Source: an uncultured Sphingomonas sp. (GTDB taxonomy: Bacteria > Pseudomonadota > Alphaproteobacteria > Sphingomonadales > Sphingomonadaceae). From it: a stretch of 64,000 nucleotides of DNA. How positions within the stretch are numbered: the first letter of the stretch is position 1; each line of letters opens with the position of its first letter. Where the stretch lies: positions 24,779 to 88,778 of the forward strand of contig NZ_CADCWA010000039.1 of assembly GCF_902806285.1 (NCBI RefSeq), written 5' to 3'. A program made the position numbers and the translations under genes. Below the pieces are notes generated by a model that was not told where the DNA came from, made no database searches, and saw only the letters and a program-made list of their open reading frames with translations. Shown here piece after piece: positions 10,161-20,332 of the stretch.

Positions 10161-10952
10161 GTGACCACGCTCAAGATCGCCTCCTGGAACATCAATTCGG
10201 TCCGTGCCCGGGCCGGGATCGTCGAGCGCTTCCTTCAGGAAGAATCGCCGGACATCCTGTGCCTGCAGGAGACCAAGGCGCATAACGACGTGTTTCCTGC
10301 CGATCTCTTCGGCAAGCTCGGCTACCTGCACCACCAGCTGAACGGCCAGCGCATGCACCATGGCGTGGCCATCCTCAGCCGCGTTCCGCTGCACGAGCCG
10401 GGGCGGCACGACTGGCAGGACAATGGTGAAGCCCGGCATGTCGGCGCACAACTCGACTGCGGCATCCGGCTCGAGAATGTTTACGTGCCCGCGGGCGGCG
10501 ACATCCCCGATCGCGCGCTCAACCCGAAGTTCGGGCAGAAGCTCGATTTCCTCGGTCGCATGACCCGCTGGTCGGAGGACCTCAGGGAACCGACCCTGAT
10601 CGTCGGCGACTTCAACGTGGCGCCGCTGCCCTGCGACGTGTGGAACCACAAGGCGTTGCTGGACGTGGTCAGCCACACTCCGATCGAGGTGGAGACGCTT
10701 GGGAACTTGCAGGCGGCCCACGACTGGGTCGACCTCGGCCGCCGCTTTATGCCCGCGCCCGAGCGCTGCTTCACCTGGTGGAGCTATCGCGCCAGGGATT
10801 GGGTGGCGAGCGACCGCGGCCGCCGGCTCGACCATATGTGGGCCTCGCCCAGCCTGGCACCGCAGGTCACCGCCCACCGCGTGCTCGAGCCCTGCCGTGG
10901 CTGGGCGCGTCCGTCCGACCATGTGCCGTTGATCGTCGAGCTGGAGCTTTGA
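10161..10952 (+). CDS. xth: exodeoxyribonuclease III
   Basis: KIASWNINSVRAR, CLQETK, DFNVAP, SDHVPL motifs. Confidence 0.93.
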   Translation: MTTLKIASWNINSVRARAGIVERFLQEESPDILCLQETKAHNDVFPADLFGKLGYLHHQLNGQRMHHGVAILSRVPLHEPGRHDWQDNGEARHVGAQLDCGIRLENVYVPAGGDIPDRALNPKFGQKLDFLGRMTRWSEDLREPTLIVGDFNVAPLPCDVWNHKALLDVVSHTPIEVETLGNLQAAHDWVDLGRRFMPAPERCFTWWSYRARDWVASDRGRRLDHMWASPSLAPQVTAHRVLEPCRGWARPSDHVPLIVELEL

Positions 10953-11986
10953 ACGAGGCTCCGGCCGTCGCCTCGGTATTGGCCGCGCTGCGGGCCGGCC
11001 GGGCGGTGCAGGTGGGCGCGTGCTCTGTCCTGTCGGTGGAAACCGCGAGCGACGCCATGCTCGCGCTGCTCGACCCGCAAGCCCGCGCACCCGTGCTGAT
11101 CAGCGCCGATCGGGCAGCCGCCCTGAACCTTGCCAACCGGCGCGAAGCGGCGGAGGGCGGCCCGGTCGCCATTGTCCGCTCCCCCTGGCTCGACCGCCAG
11201 CTGGTACGCTCACTGGTGGACCCCGCGCACGATGTGGACCGTATTGTGCCCGGACCGATCGAGCCGGACGTGCCGGGGGACAAGGCCTCCGCCACCGCGG
11301 CGCTCGAGCTGGCGCGGCTTGCCGGAGTGCTGCCGGCGCTGTGGCTGGTACAATCGGACGCTGTTGCGGCGGTCACCCCCAAACAGGTCTTCGACGCCGC
11401 GCGAAGCCGCCGGGCGGAGATCGTAGCCCGCGCCCGCCTGCCGCTTGCTGGGCTCGACGACACGCAGATGGTCGCTTTCCGCAACCCGGCCGATGGCGGC
11501 GAGCACGTCGCACTGCTGGTCGGCGCGCCGGCCGGCCGGCCGCCGCTGGTCCGGCTGCACAGCGAGTGCCTGACCGGCGACGTGTTCGGTTCCTTGAAAT
11601 GCGATTGCGGGCCGCAGCTGCAAGCCGCGCTGGGCCTGATCGGCACCGGCGGCATCCTCCTTTACCTGCGCCAGGAAGGCCGCGGCATCGGCCTCGTCAA
11701 CAAGCTGCGGGCCTACGCCTTGCAGGATCGCGGGCTGGACACGGTGGAAGCCAACCGGCGGCTGGGCTTTGCGGACGACGCACGGGACTACAGCCTTGCC
11801 GCGGCCATGCTGCGCGCACTCGGACATGATCGGGTACGATTGCTGACCAACAATCCGGCCAAAGTCCGGGGCTTGGAGGAAGCGGGGATCACCGTGGCCG
11901 AGCGCGTAGCGCACCACATGCCGGCCAACCCCCACAACGCCGACTATCTCGAGACCAAGCAAACCAAGAGCGGGCATCTCCCCTGA
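10949..11986 (+). CDS. ribA: GTP cyclohydrolase II with long N-terminal extension
   Basis: HSECLTGDVFGSLKCDCGPQL zinc site and RQEGRGIGLVNKLRAY; TTG start overlaps the xth stop. Confidence 0.9.
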   Translation: MNEAPAVASVLAALRAGRAVQVGACSVLSVETASDAMLALLDPQARAPVLISADRAAALNLANRREAAEGGPVAIVRSPWLDRQLVRSLVDPAHDVDRIVPGPIEPDVPGDKASATAALELARLAGVLPALWLVQSDAVAAVTPKQVFDAARSRRAEIVARARLPLAGLDDTQMVAFRNPADGGEHVALLVGAPAGRPPLVRLHSECLTGDVFGSLKCDCGPQLQAALGLIGTGGILLYLRQEGRGIGLVNKLRAYALQDRGLDTVEANRRLGFADDARDYSLAAAMLRALGHDRVRLLTNNPAKVRGLEEAGITVAERVAHHMPANPHNADYLETKQTKSGHLP

Positions 11987-12008
11987 ACGTTCGGATCGAA
12001 GGGCGCGA

Positions 12009-12665
12009 TCAATCTTCGAACAACGCCGTCCCCACGCGAACGACCGTAGCCCCCAGCATGACCGCGGCGCGGTAGTCGCCCGACATCCCCATCGACAATC
12101 CGCTGACGCCATGCCGCCGCGCGAGCTTCGCCAACAGCGCGAAGAAGGGTGAGACCTCAAGGCTCTGCGGTGGGATGGCCATGAGACCGGCGAGCGGGAG
12201 CGGCGAGCGTCGGACTCGATCGATGAAGCCGGGCAGGTCTGCCAGCGCGACGCCGCCTTTCTGCTCCTCCTCGCCGATATTTACCTGCACGAAGACCTGC
12301 GGGTGGCGACCGACCTTTTCCGCCGCGCGGACCAACGCTTCGAGCAAGCCGGGACGGTCGAGCGAATGAATGACGTCGAACAGGCCGGCGGCCGCCTCGG
12401 CCTTGTTCGACTGGAGCCGGCCGATGCAATGCAGCCGGATGCCGGGGTGCCGATCAAGCAACGATGGCCATTTGGTTTCGGCCTCCTGCACCCGGCTTTC
12501 CCCGAAGTCGCGCTGTCCCGCTTCGATCAGCTGTGCGATCTCGTCCGCGGAGCGGGTCTTGGACACCGCGGCCAGCGTGACCTCGGCCGGATCGCGGCGG
12601 GCGAGCTGGGCCGCCGCCGCGATGTTCTCGCGGACGAGGTGCAGGCGGGAGGCGGCGCTGGTCAC
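12009..12665 (-). CDS. YggS-family PLP-binding protein
   Basis: TLAAVSKTRSADEI, FGESRVQEA, HCIGRLQSNK, LSMGMSGDY. Confidence 0.93.
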   Translation of the reverse strand: MTSAASRLHLVRENIAAAAQLARRDPAEVTLAAVSKTRSADEIAQLIEAGQRDFGESRVQEAETKWPSLLDRHPGIRLHCIGRLQSNKAEAAAGLFDVIHSLDRPGLLEALVRAAEKVGRHPQVFVQVNIGEEEQKGGVALADLPGFIDRVRRSPLPLAGLMAIPPQSLEVSPFFALLAKLARRHGVSGLSMGMSGDYRAAVMLGATVVRVGTALFED

Positions 12666-12688
12666 GGCATGCTGCTATAGGCACCGCC

Positions 12689-13192
12689 GTGCCTGCTCGC
12701 CACCCTGCGCCGACCCGCTGGATGTTGACCGACGCCCGGCTCGGCCCGGGCCTGCCCCGCATCGTGCGCCGCCTGCCGCGGGGCTCTGGAGTGGTTTTCC
12801 GCCATCACGAGCTTCCTCCCGCCGAGCGGCGAGTGCTCCTGCGGCGATTGCAACGGCTGGCTGCCGGGCGGCGCCTGACGGTGGTGGACGATTTGGCAGG
12901 CCGGGTTGCGCGGGTGCATTCCGTCCGCGAATTGCGCCGGGCTATCTTACGCAAACCGGAGTTGCTGTTCCTGTCGCCGCTGTTCGCCACGCGCTCGCAC
13001 CCTGATTGGCAGCCGCTCGGGCGCATGCGAGCGGTCGCGCTGCTACGAATGGCCGGGCGGCCGGTGCTGGCGCTGGGTGGGATGAACGAGGGCCGCTATC
13101 GACAGGTACGGGCGCTTGGCTTTGCCGGGTGGGGCGGGATTGATGCTTGGGTGCGTAGGGGCGAGAGGCCGTCACGGGAGCAAGTCCCATGA
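12689..13192 (+). CDS. thiamine phosphate synthase (ThiE)-like protein, short and divergent
   Basis: TDARLGPGL N-terminus, VVFRHHEL, FLSPLFATRSHPDWQPLG, VLALGGM. Confidence 0.65.
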   Translation: MPARHPAPTRWMLTDARLGPGLPRIVRRLPRGSGVVFRHHELPPAERRVLLRRLQRLAAGRRLTVVDDLAGRVARVHSVRELRRAILRKPELLFLSPLFATRSHPDWQPLGRMRAVALLRMAGRPVLALGGMNEGRYRQVRALGFAGWGGIDAWVRRGERPSREQVP

Positions 13193-13295
13193 CGTCAGTC
13201 CTGTCCGCTCCGCGGCAGGCTGGCCGGCCTGTGCCGGCTCTACGCGCTGCTCCGGCGACGCTTTGCGTCGGCGTCCCTACGCTCGGCGGCTTGGC

Positions 13296-14027
13296 TTAGA
13301 ACTTGATCGCAGTTCCGACGTAGACGGCCTGGCTGTCCCGCCGCTGGTCGTTGAGCGTGGCGAGCTTGTCGCGCTCGATGCGGTAGCGAACGCCGCCGGT
13401 CACAGCGACCCGGCTGGAAATGTTATACGCGCCGCCGACGTCCAGCGCGTAGCTCGGGCTGTCGGCCAAGGCCGGCGCCGGGCGACCGGTCGGCCGATCC
13501 GCGCTCGCGGCGACGCGGCCGGTAAAGCGCTTGAGGTTGTAGCTGACCCCGACCACCGCACCTTCGCGGCCGCCGAGCGCAGGATTGCCCGACTTCGCCT
13601 TGGCCACATCGCCCGCGACGGCGAAGCGCTTCCAGCCCACGGCCACGCCGAGGTTGTAGCTGGCGGGCGTCAGCTCGACGCCGGCGGCGGACGCATTCGA
13701 GCGGACCGCCAGCTCACGCGCCCGCAGCGCCGCCTGCTTGGGGTTCGCCGCTTGCGCCCGGATCGCCACCCGCACCTGGGCCGGGCGCCGCTTGCTTGCC
13801 GCCGGGGTGAAATGGAAGTCGTTGGAGAAGGCTGGACGGCTGGCGAGGGCCGCGGCGAGCCGCGGATCGGCCTGAGCCGGAGTGAAGCTCCGCTCGAAGC
13901 TGATCGACACGGGCCGCGGCTTCTTGGCCGCAGGCGCCGCGATCACGACGGAAGCAGGCAGCAGCAGGCTCGCCGCGGCAATCGCCACGGCTGACTTACC
14001 TCGGCTGATGTTCCACCGATCCGACAA
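13296..14027 (-). CDS. putative exported outer-membrane/porin-like protein
   Basis: TTG start preceded by GGGAG; signal peptide; alternating beta-like C-terminal region ending AVYVGTAIKF. Confidence 0.55.
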   Translation of the reverse strand: MSDRWNISRGKSAVAIAAASLLLPASVVIAAPAAKKPRPVSISFERSFTPAQADPRLAAALASRPAFSNDFHFTPAASKRRPAQVRVAIRAQAANPKQAALRARELAVRSNASAAGVELTPASYNLGVAVGWKRFAVAGDVAKAKSGNPALGGREGAVVGVSYNLKRFTGRVAASADRPTGRPAPALADSPSYALDVGGAYNISSRVAVTGGVRYRIERDKLATLNDQRRDSQAVYVGTAIKF

Positions 14028-14211
14028 GCTTTGTTTACTCCCTGCCGAGTCGATATAGCTCCGGGCAGGCGAATGTTCCACGGCTCCGACCCGTAAGTTC
14101 CGCCATGTGACATCGAATCCACAAAGCGCTTGCCGCCACTCCTCGCTTGCGGCGCTCCGGCGAGTTCTTATAACGCCGCCAGACCCCCTCGTTCCACGAC
14201 AGGACCGTTCC

Positions 14212-14646
14212 ATGCCCCGCACGACCCCGACCGCCGCCGCGCTGATTCCGCTGGCGCTTCTTGCCGCGGGCTGTTCGCGCAACCGCAACGTCCCTACGGA
14301 TCTGGCGCCCTCGCGCATGACGGCGATCGGCGTGAACACCTACCTCTGGCGCGCGGCGATCGACACGCTGAGCTTCGCGCCGCTGGTCCAGGCCGACAGC
14401 AACGGCGGCGTGATCGTCACCGATTGGTACGCCAACCCGAACACCCCGGGCGAGCGGGTCAAGCTCACGGTCTCCATCCTCGATCAGGATCTGCGGGCCG
14501 ACGCACTGCGCGTTGCCGCCTCGCGCCAGGTCAGCCAGAGCGGCAGCTGGGTCGATGCGCCCGTCAGCGCCGCTACCGTGCAGAAGCTTGAGGACATCAT
14601 CCTTACCCGCGCCCGCGACATCCGCCGCGCCACTATCGCGGGCTGA
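14212..14646 (+). CDS. DUF3576 family lipoprotein
   Basis: Lipobox ALLAAGC; GVNTYLWRAAIDTLSFAPL...GGVIVTDWY. Confidence 0.82.
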   Translation: MPRTTPTAAALIPLALLAAGCSRNRNVPTDLAPSRMTAIGVNTYLWRAAIDTLSFAPLVQADSNGGVIVTDWYANPNTPGERVKLTVSILDQDLRADALRVAASRQVSQSGSWVDAPVSAATVQKLEDIILTRARDIRRATIAG

Positions 14647-14664
14647 GCTCCACAAGGACCATAC

Positions 14665-17172
14665 ATGACCGACCGCTTCGATCCGGCGGCGAGCGACTCC
14701 CGCTGGCAGGAGCGGTGGGAGCGCGAGGGCAGCTTCCGCGCGGACAGCGCCAGCCCCAAGCCCAAGGCCTATGTCCTGGAGATGTTCCCCTACCCGTCGG
14801 GGCGCATCCACATGGGGCATGTCCGCAACTACACCATGGGCGACGTGCTCGCCCGTTATCGCCGGATGCAGGGCCATGAGGTGCTGCACCCGATGGGCTG
14901 GGACGCCTTCGGGATGCCGGCTGAGAATGCGGCGATGGAGAAGGGGGTGCACCCCGGCGACTGGACCCGTGCCAACATCGCCACCATGCGCGCGCAACTC
15001 AAGCGGATCGGCTTTGCGCTCGACTGGAGCCGGGAGCTCGCGACCTGCGAGCCCGACTATTATGGGCATGAGCAGGCGCTGTTCCTCGACCTGTTCGAAG
15101 CGGGACTCGTCTACCGCAAGGAGTCGGAGGTCAACTGGGACCCGGTCGACATGACCGTGCTCGCCAACGAGCAGGTAATCGACGGCCGCGGCTGGCGGTC
15201 GGGCGCTCCGGTCGAGCGGCGCAAGCTCAGCCAATGGTTCCTCAAGATCACCGACTTCGCCGATGACCTGCTCGAGGGCCTCAAGGGGCTGGACCAGTGG
15301 CCCGACAAGGTCCGGCTGATGCAGGAGAACTGGATCGGCAGGAGCCGGGGGCTGCAGTTCCGCTTCCGGCGGGCGGGCGGCGCGGGTGAGATCGAGGTCT
15401 TCACCACTCGGCCCGACACCATCTTCGGCGCAAGCTTCGTCGCCATCTCGCCCGGCCATCCGATTGCGGAAGCGCTTGCGGCAGAGCGCCCGGACGTGGC
15501 CGAGTTCATCGCCCGCTGCCGCGCCGGAGGAACCAGCGCTGCGGAGATCGAGACGGCCGAGAAGCTCGGGCTCGACACCGGGCTCCAAGTCGTTCACCCG
15601 CTCGACCCCGACTGGCGCTTGCCGGTGTGGATCGCGAACTTCGTGCTCATGGACTATGGCACCGGCGCGCTGTTCGGAGTGCCCGCGCACGACGCCCGCG
15701 ATTTCGAGTTCGCTTGCCGGTACGGCCTGCCGATCCGGCGTGTCGTTGCGGCCAGCGCTGGCGATGCAAGCCTTGCTATGACCGAAGCGGAGACCGGCAG
15801 CGGCATCGCGGTCAATTCGCGGTTCCTCGACGGCATGACGTCGGAGCAGGCTTCCGCCGAGGTTATCCGGCGAGCGGAAGCGGCTGGCTGGGGCCGGGGC
15901 ACCACCCAGTACCGGCTGCGTGACTGGGGCGTGTCGCGGCAGCGCTATTGGGGCACGCCCATCCCCATCATCCACTGCGAGCGTTGCGGCGCAGTGCCGG
16001 TCCCACGCGAGCAGTTGCCGGTGGTGCTGCCCGAGGACGTCAGCTTCGACGTGCCAGGCAATCCCCTCGACCGGCACGAGGGCTGGCGGCTGGTCCCCTG
16101 CCCGATATGCGGCAACCCGGCCCGGCGCGAGACGGACACGCTCGACACCTTCGTCAATTCGAGCTGGTACTTCATCCGCTTCGCCAGCCAGCCTTCGGAC
16201 AAGCCCTTCGACCGCTCCGAAGCCGAAGCCTGGCTGCCGGTCGGGCAGTACATCGGCGGCGTCGAGCATGCGATCCTGCACCTGCTCTACGCCCGCTTCT
16301 GGACCCGCGCGCTCCAGCGGATCGGTCGAATCGGCATGGCCGAGCCGTTTCGCGGACTGTTCACCCAAGGCATGGTCACGCACGAGACCTACCGCGCCGG
16401 CGACGGCAGCTGGCTCAGCCCCGGCGAGGTCCGGTGCGATGGCGACGATTGGGTGCACATCGAAAGCGGCCAGCCGGTCACTGCCGGCCGCGTCGAGAAG
16501 ATGTCCAAGTCCAAGAAGAACACGATCGATCCCGGGCCGATCGTCGACCGCTACGGCGCGGACGCGGTGCGCTGGTTCATGCTGTCCGACTCGCCGCCCG
16601 AGCGGGACCTCGAATGGTCCGAAGCCGGGATCGAAGGCGCGGCGCGACTCGTGCAGCGGGTCTGGCGCCTGACCGCTTGGGCGGGCGCGAACGGCGGCGA
16701 AGACCCGGCGCTCGAGCGCAGGCTGCACCGCGCGATCGCCGGCGTCGGTCAGGCGATCGAGGCGCTGCAGTTCAACAAGGCCGTGGCGACCCTCTACGAA
16801 CTGGTGAGCGCCATCGAGAAGGCTCATCCCTCCGCAAGCCGTGAGGCCGCGGTCCGTACGCTGCTCAAGCTGGTCGCGCCGATGGCGCCGCACCTGGCCG
16901 AGGAAGCGTGGCACCGCCTCGGCGGCGACGGCCTGCTCGCAGACGCTTCCTGGCCGGAGCATGATCCAACTCTGTTGGTGGACGAGGAGGTCACCGTCGC
17001 GGTGCAGGTCAACGGCAAGCTGCGCGATACGCTGACCGTTCCGCGTGGCGCCCCGCGCGATGAGCTGGAGCGGCAGGCGCTTGGCGCGGAGAAGATCGCC
17101 CGCTTGATCGGCGACGCGAGCCCGCGCAAGCTGATTGTCGTGCCCGACCGGCTGGTGAATATCGTCCTGTGA
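14665..17172 (+). CDS. leuS: leucyl-tRNA synthetase
   Basis: [32 protein letters not shown]. Confidence 0.98.
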   Translation: MTDRFDPAASDSRWQERWEREGSFRADSASPKPKAYVLEMFPYPSGRIHMGHVRNYTMGDVLARYRRMQGHEVLHPMGWDAFGMPAENAAMEKGVHPGDWTRANIATMRAQLKRIGFALDWSRELATCEPDYYGHEQALFLDLFEAGLVYRKESEVNWDPVDMTVLANEQVIDGRGWRSGAPVERRKLSQWFLKITDFADDLLEGLKGLDQWPDKVRLMQENWIGRSRGLQFRFRRAGGAGEIEVFTTRPDTIFGASFVAISPGHPIAEALAAERPDVAEFIARCRAGGTSAAEIETAEKLGLDTGLQVVHPLDPDWRLPVWIANFVLMDYGTGALFGVPAHDARDFEFACRYGLPIRRVVAASAGDASLAMTEAETGSGIAVNSRFLDGMTSEQASAEVIRRAEAAGWGRGTTQYRLRDWGVSRQRYWGTPIPIIHCERCGAVPVPREQLPVVLPEDVSFDVPGNPLDRHEGWRLVPCPICGNPARRETDTLDTFVNSSWYFIRFASQPSDKPFDRSEAEAWLPVGQYIGGVEHAILHLLYARFWTRALQRIGRIGMAEPFRGLFTQGMVTHETYRAGDGSWLSPGEVRCDGDDWVHIESGQPVTAGRVEKMSKSKKNTIDPGPIVDRYGADAVRWFMLSDSPPERDLEWSEAGIEGAARLVQRVWRLTAWAGANGGEDPALERRLHRAIAGVGQAIEALQFNKAVATLYELVSAIEKAHPSASREAAVRTLLKLVAPMAPHLAEEAWHRLGGDGLLADASWPEHDPTLLVDEEVTVAVQVNGKLRDTLTVPRGAPRDELERQALGAEKIARLIGDASPRKLIVVPDRLVNIVL

Positions 17173-17669
17173 AGCGCTTGGCCCCGCTCCTGCTGATCGC
17201 GGCCGCCCTTGGCGGCTGCGGACTCCGTCCCCTCTACGGAGGCGGCGAGGGCAGTTCGGTGGCGCGGCTGCTTCGCTCGGTGTCCGTTCAGCCGATCGGC
17301 GGCGGCCAGACCGGCTGGCTGGTCCGGACGGCGCTGGTGGACCGCTTGGGGGAAGTCGAAGGCGACGCCCGCTACCGCCTGGAAGTCGAGCTCGACGACG
17401 ATCTCACCGGCTTCGGCATCCGCGGGGACAGCGCCGTCACGCGCGAGCGCCGCACGCTGCGCGCCCGCTATCGCCTGGTGGACGCGGCGACCGGCGGCGT
17501 GCTGCTCGACGCGACCGCCGGATCGGACGCGGGCGTGGACGTGGTCGGATCGGAATATGCAACCGTTGCCGCCGAGCAGGCCGCGGTTGAACGGCTGAGC
17601 CAGATCGTCGCCGACCAGATCGTGGCACGCATCGGGCTCTACGCCGCCAGGAGAGGCACGCCCTCGTGA
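17169..17669 (+). CDS. lptE: LPS assembly lipoprotein LptE
   Basis: Lipobox [11 protein letters not shown]; lies between leuS and holA. Confidence 0.85.
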   Translation: MKRLAPLLLIAAALGGCGLRPLYGGGEGSSVARLLRSVSVQPIGGGQTGWLVRTALVDRLGEVEGDARYRLEVELDDDLTGFGIRGDSAVTRERRTLRARYRLVDAATGGVLLDATAGSDAGVDVVGSEYATVAAEQAAVERLSQIVADQIVARIGLYAARRGTPS

Positions 17670-18667
17670 AGCTGGCGAGAGGCGGCATCGGCGCTGCCGT
17701 CGACCGCCCCGACCGATCCGTGCGTTTTTACCTCTTCCATGGCGCCGATGAAGCAGGTTCGCGGGCGCTGGCCGGACGACTGCTGCGCGGGCTGGGGGCT
17801 GAGAAGCACAGGCTGTCAGGCCCGGCGCTCAAGAACGACCCGGCGCGATTGGCCGATGAAGCGGGCGCGATCGCCATGTTCGGCGGCAAGCGGCTACTGT
17901 GGATCGAGCCGGCCGGCGAGGAAGTTGCCACCGCCGTGCAGGCGCTGCTCGAGCTGCCCGTGGTCGAGCACCCGGCAGCAGCCATCGCCGGAACGCTGCG
18001 GAAAAGTTCGGCGTTGCTGAAGCTTGCGGAAACTCACTCCGCCGCCATTGCTCAGATTTCCTACTTCCCAGAAGGTCGCGACGCGGATCGGCTGGTGCAG
18101 GAGCTTGGCCGCACGGAGGGGCTGCGCGTCAGCCCGGAGCTCGCCAGCCGCATCGCGGTGGCGGCAGGCAACGATCAGGCGGTGATTGGACAGGAGCTGC
18201 GCAAATTCGCTTTGTACCTCGAGGCAAGTTCGGAACGGCCGCGTGACCTCACGGGCGAATTACTGGATCTGCTCGGCGCTGATGCGTCGGAGGGCGACGC
18301 CGGCCGTCCTGGCGACCTCGCGCTCAGCGGCGACATGGCCGGTTTGAACGTCGAGCTGGAACGGCTCGAAAGCAGCGGCATCGACCCCGTCCCGGCGCTT
18401 CGCGCAGTGCAGCGAAGGCTGTTGATGCTGGTTCCGCTGCGCGCCCGGATCGAAGCGGGACACGCCCCGGAAGCCGTGGCCGCGTCATTGTTCTGGAAGG
18501 ACAAGCCGCTGATCTCGCGCGTACTTTCCCGCTGGTCCAGCGAGCGGTTGGCGCAGGCCGTCGATCGCGTCGCCCGGCTGGAGCGGCGGCTGCTGCTCAG
18601 CCCGGTGCCGGACCACGCGGCGCTCAGCCAAGAACTGCTGCAGATCGCCCGAGCCGCGGGACGGTAG
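17666..18667 (+). CDS. holA: DNA polymerase III subunit delta
   Basis: YLFHGADEAGSRALA...; synteny leuS-lptE-holA. Confidence 0.9.
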   Translation: MKLARGGIGAAVDRPDRSVRFYLFHGADEAGSRALAGRLLRGLGAEKHRLSGPALKNDPARLADEAGAIAMFGGKRLLWIEPAGEEVATAVQALLELPVVEHPAAAIAGTLRKSSALLKLAETHSAAIAQISYFPEGRDADRLVQELGRTEGLRVSPELASRIAVAAGNDQAVIGQELRKFALYLEASSERPRDLTGELLDLLGADASEGDAGRPGDLALSGDMAGLNVELERLESSGIDPVPALRAVQRRLLMLVPLRARIEAGHAPEAVAASLFWKDKPLISRVLSRWSSERLAQAVDRVARLERRLLLSPVPDHAALSQELLQIARAAGR

Positions 18668-18668
18668 C

Positions 18669-19553
18669 TTAGATCGGCTCGCCCGAAAGCCGCTGGCAGA
18701 TGAGGTCGAGCTGGTCGAGGGCGGTGAAGTGGAGCGTTACCGTACCGGCCGAACCGCTGGTCGCGACCCTCACCTTGAGGCCAAGGAGATCGCCCAGCTG
18801 CCGCTCCAATGCGGCGATGTCGGCGTTCCCGGTGCTGTCAGGGCTCGCTCGACCCGAACGTCGTTCGGAAATCCCCGCCGCGCCAGGCCTCTCCCGTCGC
18901 GCCAAAGCTTCCGCCTGGCGGACCGACAGTCCCTGATTGACGATCTCGCGGGCCAGCGCTTCAGGGTCGGGAGCGGCAGCGATCGCGCGCGCATGCCCCA
19001 TGTTGATGTCTCCGCGCAGCAGGGCTTGCCGCACGGGCTCGGGAAGGTCGCGCAAGCGCAAGAGGTTGGCGACGTGGCTGCGCGACTTGCCGATCAGGCG
19101 GGCCAGGTCGTCCTGGCTGTGCCCGTAGGTCGAGATCAGCTGCGCATAGGCGTCCGCCTCTTCCAGCGCGTTGAGGTCCTCGCGCTGGATGTTCTCGATC
19201 AGTGCGATCTCGGCAACCGCGGCGTTGTCGAAGGAGCGGATGATCGCCGGAATGCGATTGAGCTGCGCCCGCTGCGCCGCCCGCCAGCGCCGCTCGCCCG
19301 CGACAAGCTCATAAGCGCCTGCACCGGTTTCCCGAACCAGGATGGGCTGCAGCACGCCGCGCGCGCGGATCGAGTCCGCCAATTCGGCGATCGCCTCCTC
19401 CACGAAGATGCGGCGCGGCTGATGGGGATTGGGCCGGATCGCCGCGACGTCGATCTCCCGCACGCCGCCCGACGGCGTCTCCGCTTCCACCGGAGCATCG
19501 CCCAACAACGCCGACAAGCCGCGGCCCAGTCCTCGTGTTCGAAGCTCGCTCAT
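18669..19553 (-). CDS. parB: chromosome partitioning protein ParB
   Basis: GLGRGLSALLGD; NPHQPRR; GERRWRAAQRA; IENIQREDLNALEEA. Confidence 0.97.
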   Translation of the reverse strand: MSELRTRGLGRGLSALLGDAPVEAETPSGGVREIDVAAIRPNPHQPRRIFVEEAIAELADSIRARGVLQPILVRETGAGAYELVAGERRWRAAQRAQLNRIPAIIRSFDNAAVAEIALIENIQREDLNALEEADAYAQLISTYGHSQDDLARLIGKSRSHVANLLRLRDLPEPVRQALLRGDINMGHARAIAAAPDPEALAREIVNQGLSVRQAEALARRERPGAAGISERRSGRASPDSTGNADIAALERQLGDLLGLKVRVATSGSAGTVTLHFTALDQLDLICQRLSGEPI

Positions 19554-20332
19554 GCGGCTTGCGCCGGCCGGGGCAGGCGGCCCATCAGTTCCTTGGCGAG
19601 CCGGACATAGGCTTCGCTCCCGGAACAGCGCAGGTCGTAGATCAAGGCCGGCAAGCCGTGGCTCGGTGCTTCGGACAGCCGGACGTTGCGGGGCACCACC
19701 GTTTCGAACACCGCCGAGCCGAGGCAGGCACGGACATCCTCGCTGACCTGCCGCGACAGGCTGTTGCGGCGATCGAACATCGTCAACGCAACGCCGAGGA
19801 TCGCGAGCTCGGGATTGAAGCGGGTGCGGATGCGCTCCACCGTCTGCAACAATTGGCTGAGCCCCTCCAGCGCGAAGAACTCGCATTGCAGCGGGACCAG
19901 CAACTGCTTCGCGGCGATCAGGGCGTTGACGGTCAGGAGGCCGAGCGAAGGCGGACAATCGATCAGGCAGATGTCCCAGCGCCCCGGCGTCGCGCGATCG
20001 AAGCTGTCGGCCAGCCGGTGGGTTCGCCGCTCGAAATCGACCAGCTCGACTTCAGCGCCCGAAAGGTCCTGGGTTGCCGGGACGACCTCCAGCCGCGGGA
20101 CGCGCGTGAAGACGGCCGCTTCCTCGAGGCTCGCTTCGCCGAGCAGCAGGTCGTAGCTCGAGCGCTCCCGGACGGCATGGGCTACGCCGAGCCCGGTGGA
20201 CGCGTTACCCTGCGGGTCGAGATCGACCAGCAGCACGCGCCAGCCGGTGGCGGCGAGCGCCGTCGCAAGGTTGATGGCGGTGGTGGTCTTGCCGACGCCG
20301 CCCTTCTGGTTCGCGACTGCAATGCGGATCAT
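19550..20332 (-). CDS. parA: chromosome partitioning ATPase ParA
   Basis: [43 protein letters not shown]. Confidence 0.97.
   Translation of the reverse strand: MIRIAVANQKGGVGKTTTAINLATALAATGWRVLLVDLDPQGNASTGLGVAHAVRERSSYDLLLGEASLEEAAVFTRVPRLEVVPATQDLSGAEVELVDFERRTHRLADSFDRATPGRWDICLIDCPPSLGLLTVNALIAAKQLLVPLQCEFFALEGLSQLLQTVERIRTRFNPELAILGVALTMFDRRNSLSRQVSEDVRACLGSAVFETVVPRNVRLSEAPSHGLPALIYDLRCSGSEAYVRLAKELMGRLPRPAQAA

Noticed and set aside
13230-13290. CGACGC-TTT-GCGTCG hairpin considered as a novel repeat
   Set aside because: Most simply a terminator between the convergent thiE-like gene and the putative OM protein gene.
14035-16962. 975-aa minus-strand ORF opposite leuS
   Set aside because: Shadow ORF caused by high third-position GC; the plus strand encodes a full leuS and the antisense product has no recognisable domain and low-complexity composition.
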